Shown here: piece after piece, positions 62,278 through 64,000 of the stretch
How positions within the stretch are numbered: position 1 is the first letter of the stretch
Layout: the number at the start of each line of letters is the position of its first letter
Assembly: GCF_028621955.1 (NCBI RefSeq)
Contig: NZ_CP117516.1
Location: forward strand, 952,001 to 1,016,000
Length of the DNA: 64,000 nt
Direction of reading: 5' to 3'
Source: Erythrobacter sp. BLCC-B19
GTDB taxonomy: Bacteria > Pseudomonadota > Alphaproteobacteria > Sphingomonadales > Sphingomonadaceae
Position numbers and translations under genes: made by a program
The notes under the pieces: generated by a model
The model's input: only the letters and a program-made list of their open reading frames with translations
Told to the model about the DNA's origin: nothing
Database searches by the model: none

Positions 62278-63072
62278 ATGGCGCATTTGCTGATCTTCGG
62301 CCTCGGCTACACCGCCGGGCGTATTGCCGCCGCGATGCGGGCGCGGGGTTGGCAGGTAGCCGCCACAGGGAGCGCGGGCGACATCGCCTTTGCCGACCGC
62401 GATGCGGTGCTGGCAGCGATGGGCGAGGCGACGCATATCCTCTCCTCCGTCCCGCCCGAACGGGCGAGCGGCGGCGATCCGGTGCTGGAGGCCTATGGCG
62501 AAGCGCTGCAAGGCAAGGCTCTCTTCTACCTCTCCTCCACCGGCGTCTATGGCGACCGCGCGGGCGCATGGGTGGACGAGGCGACGCCGACCATCGCGCA
62601 AAGCGGAGAAGGCCGCCGAAACGCCCGGGCCGAGGCTGACCTCGCATGGCTCGGCATGGGCGCGCGGGTGTTCCGGCTGCCGGGCATTTACGGCCCGGGA
62701 CGCTCGGCGCTTGACCGGGTGAGGGAAGGCAAGGCGCGGCGGATCGACTTGCCCGGACAGGTGTTCAGCCGCGTCCACGTCGACGACATCGCCAGCGGGG
62801 TGGTCGCGGCGCTGGTGCAGGATGCCCCGGCGGGAGCCTACAATCTGGGCGACGACCTGCCGTGCAGCGGCAATGAAGTCACCGAGCACGCGTGCCGGCT
62901 GCTCGGCCTAGCCTTGCCGCCGCTGGAGTCGCTGGAGAAAGCGAACCTCTCCGAGATGGCGCGCGGGTTCTACATGGAGAACCGCCGGGTCGCCAACGGC
63001 AAGGCCAAGCGGGTGCTGGGGTGGTCGCCGCGCTATCCCACCTATGTCGAGGGGTTAGCGGCGCTGCTTTGA
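62278..63072 (+). CDS. NAD(P)-dependent epimerase/dehydratase (SDR, YeeZ-like)
   Basis: This 264-residue extended SDR has a short Rossmann start (LLIFGLGYTAGRIAAAMRAR), with a GLGYxA variant of the usual GxxGxxG. The active-site region STGVYGDRAGAWVDEATPT contains Tyr. The segment RVHVDDIASGVVAALVQ is followed by a sugar-nucleotide epimerase-like end. The substrate is unknown. It converges on, and overlaps by 18 nt, the DMT gene. Confidence 0.85.
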   Translation: MAHLLIFGLGYTAGRIAAAMRARGWQVAATGSAGDIAFADRDAVLAAMGEATHILSSVPPERASGGDPVLEAYGEALQGKALFYLSSTGVYGDRAGAWVDEATPTIAQSGEGRRNARAEADLAWLGMGARVFRLPGIYGPGRSALDRVREGKARRIDLPGQVFSRVHVDDIASGVVAALVQDAPAGAYNLGDDLPCSGNEVTEHACRLLGLALPPLESLEKANLSEMARGFYMENRRVANGKAKRVLGWSPRYPTYVEGLAALL

Positions 63073-63966
63073 ACGCAGCGCCAGCCCCATGCCGAGCAGC
63101 GCGAGCGCCATGCCGCCGGCCGAGAGCGCGTCCCACACGAAGCCCTCGAACAGGGTCGACAGCCCCATCGCCACGCATACCGTCACGATGCCGTTATAGG
63201 CGGTCTTCCCCGCGCCAATCTGGCGCACCAGATTGTAGTGCAGCGGAAAGGTCACCACCGATCCGATGATCGCGAGATAGGCCGTCCCCGCCCAGAACTG
63301 CCACCCGCTCGGCACCACCGGTGGGCCTTCGGTGGCGAGGGCATAGACGAGATCGAAGAGCACCCCATAGACCATCGCCCAGGCAAGGAAGCTGACCATC
63401 GGCACGCCCCTGCCGGTGGGGTTGGCCTGCACCACATTGGCGATCGAGGCCGCCATCATCCCGCCCACAGCCAGCACGATCCCCAGCAACACGTTGCCAC
63501 CGAGCGGCGCGGCGTTCCATTCGTGCACCAGCAGCATCGCCACACCTGCAATCGCCACCAGGCTGCCGCCGACAAAACCGCCCTGCACCCGCTCGCCGAT
63601 AAACACCCGTGCGAAGATCGCATTGGGCACCATCAGCAGCGCGAACATCACCGCGACGATGCCCGAGGTAATGTGCTGCTCGGAATGATAGACGAACAGG
63701 AAGTTGCCCGAAAACTGCGCGATCCCCACGCCCAGCGCCAACAGATGCTCGGGCCGGTTGAGCCGCAACCGCTGGCCCATGACCATCGCCAGCGCGAACA
63801 GCGCCGGGGTCGCCAGCATGAAGCGGTAGAACACACCCCACGCGGCGGGCACATCGGCGATCTGGCCGGTGATGACGAACCAGGTCGAACCCCAGATCGT
63901 CCCCGTCACGAGGAACGGGATCAGCACCTTGGGGCTGAGCATCGACGGAGCGGCGGTGTCACTCAC
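63055..63966 (-). CDS. EamA/DMT-family transporter
   Basis: This 303-residue protein has ten predicted transmembrane helices in two EamA repeats. FLVTGTIWGSTWFVITGQIA and VVAVMFALLMVPNAIFARVF-like IVAVMFALLMVPNAIFARVF belong to the first. AKTAYNGIVTVCVAMGLSTL-like AGKTAYNGIVTVCVAMGLST belongs to the second. Members export amino acids or metabolites. It begins at GTG 63966, overlapping an upstream stop by GTGA. Confidence 0.88.
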   Translation of the reverse strand: MSDTAAPSMLSPKVLIPFLVTGTIWGSTWFVITGQIADVPAAWGVFYRFMLATPALFALAMVMGQRLRLNRPEHLLALGVGIAQFSGNFLFVYHSEQHITSGIVAVMFALLMVPNAIFARVFIGERVQGGFVGGSLVAIAGVAMLLVHEWNAAPLGGNVLLGIVLAVGGMMAASIANVVQANPTGRGVPMVSFLAWAMVYGVLFDLVYALATEGPPVVPSGWQFWAGTAYLAIIGSVVTFPLHYNLVRQIGAGKTAYNGIVTVCVAMGLSTLFEGFVWDALSAGGMALALLGMGLALRSKQRR

Positions 63967-64000
63967 AGCGCGGCAATCGCCTTGCCCAGCGCGACGGCAT
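63963..64000 (-). CDS. C-terminal end of an unidentified gene
   Basis: Twelve codons (ending AVALGKAIAAL, then TGA at 63965-63963) precede the DMT gene, whose GTG overlaps this stop. The rest lies outside the window, so no product can be named. The overlap suggests translational coupling with the transporter. Confidence 0.5.
   Translation of the reverse strand, partial: AVALGKAIAAL

Overview
The window is chromosomal DNA of high GC content from an alphaproteobacterium. The best fit is order Sphingomonadales, family Erythrobacteraceae (Erythrobacter or Porphyrobacter type). That placement is inferred from gene content: MipZ, the fused MrpAB subunit, a petABC bc1 complex, curli genes of alphaproteobacterial type with a CsgH-like protein, and CIRCE-controlled groESL. 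No 16S rRNA gene is present. A perfect parS-like palindrome at 48937-48952 and a mipZ gene suggest, but do not prove, that the region is close to the replication origin.

Layout. 1-2916 is the 5' part of rpoB on the minus strand. It is separated from, and divergent to, rplJ-rplL (5706-6670, plus strand). Between them lie a PRMT-like methyltransferase and a small module of secreted peptide, DUF2975 membrane protein and YozG-type regulator. 7195-16351 is a curli amyloid operon: csgF, csgG, three tandem very large curlin genes, a csgB-like gene, an unknown two-cysteine secreted protein and a csgH-like gene. An Ala/Pro-rich membrane protein gene converges on it. Next come a MATE exporter, an MscS channel and groES-groEL.

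22804-30018 mixes housekeeping genes (glpX, hom) with accessory genes: a PhyH-like dioxygenase, a two-helix membrane protein of lower GC, two tandem paralogues of unknown function and a candidate orphan immunity protein (Imm39-like). 30415-34334 is a TonB energy-transduction locus with one exbB and four exbD-like genes, the last of which has lost the proton-pathway Asp. 34331-43912 (minus strand) holds a Lhr-type helicase, a DUF2059 protein, an HscC-like Hsp70 with a J-like partner that lacks HPD, a phosphoglucomutase/phosphomannomutase, a small membrane J-protein and mipZ.

43999-48852 (plus strand) holds panC, tRNA-Gly(TCC), uxaC-uxuB and a secreted superoxide dismutase. 48982-54889 (minus strand) is a Mrp Na+/H+ antiporter operon with every gene overlapping the next by 4 nt. 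It is followed by apt, petABC, pgeF and pepN on the minus strand, an SDR-family gene on the plus strand, a DMT exporter on the minus strand, and the last codons of one more gene.

The most unusual region is the curli locus. Its three major subunits carry roughly 20-30 curlin repeats each, against five in E. coli CsgA. A GC-rich hairpin follows each giant gene, and two uncharacterised proteins accompany the operon.
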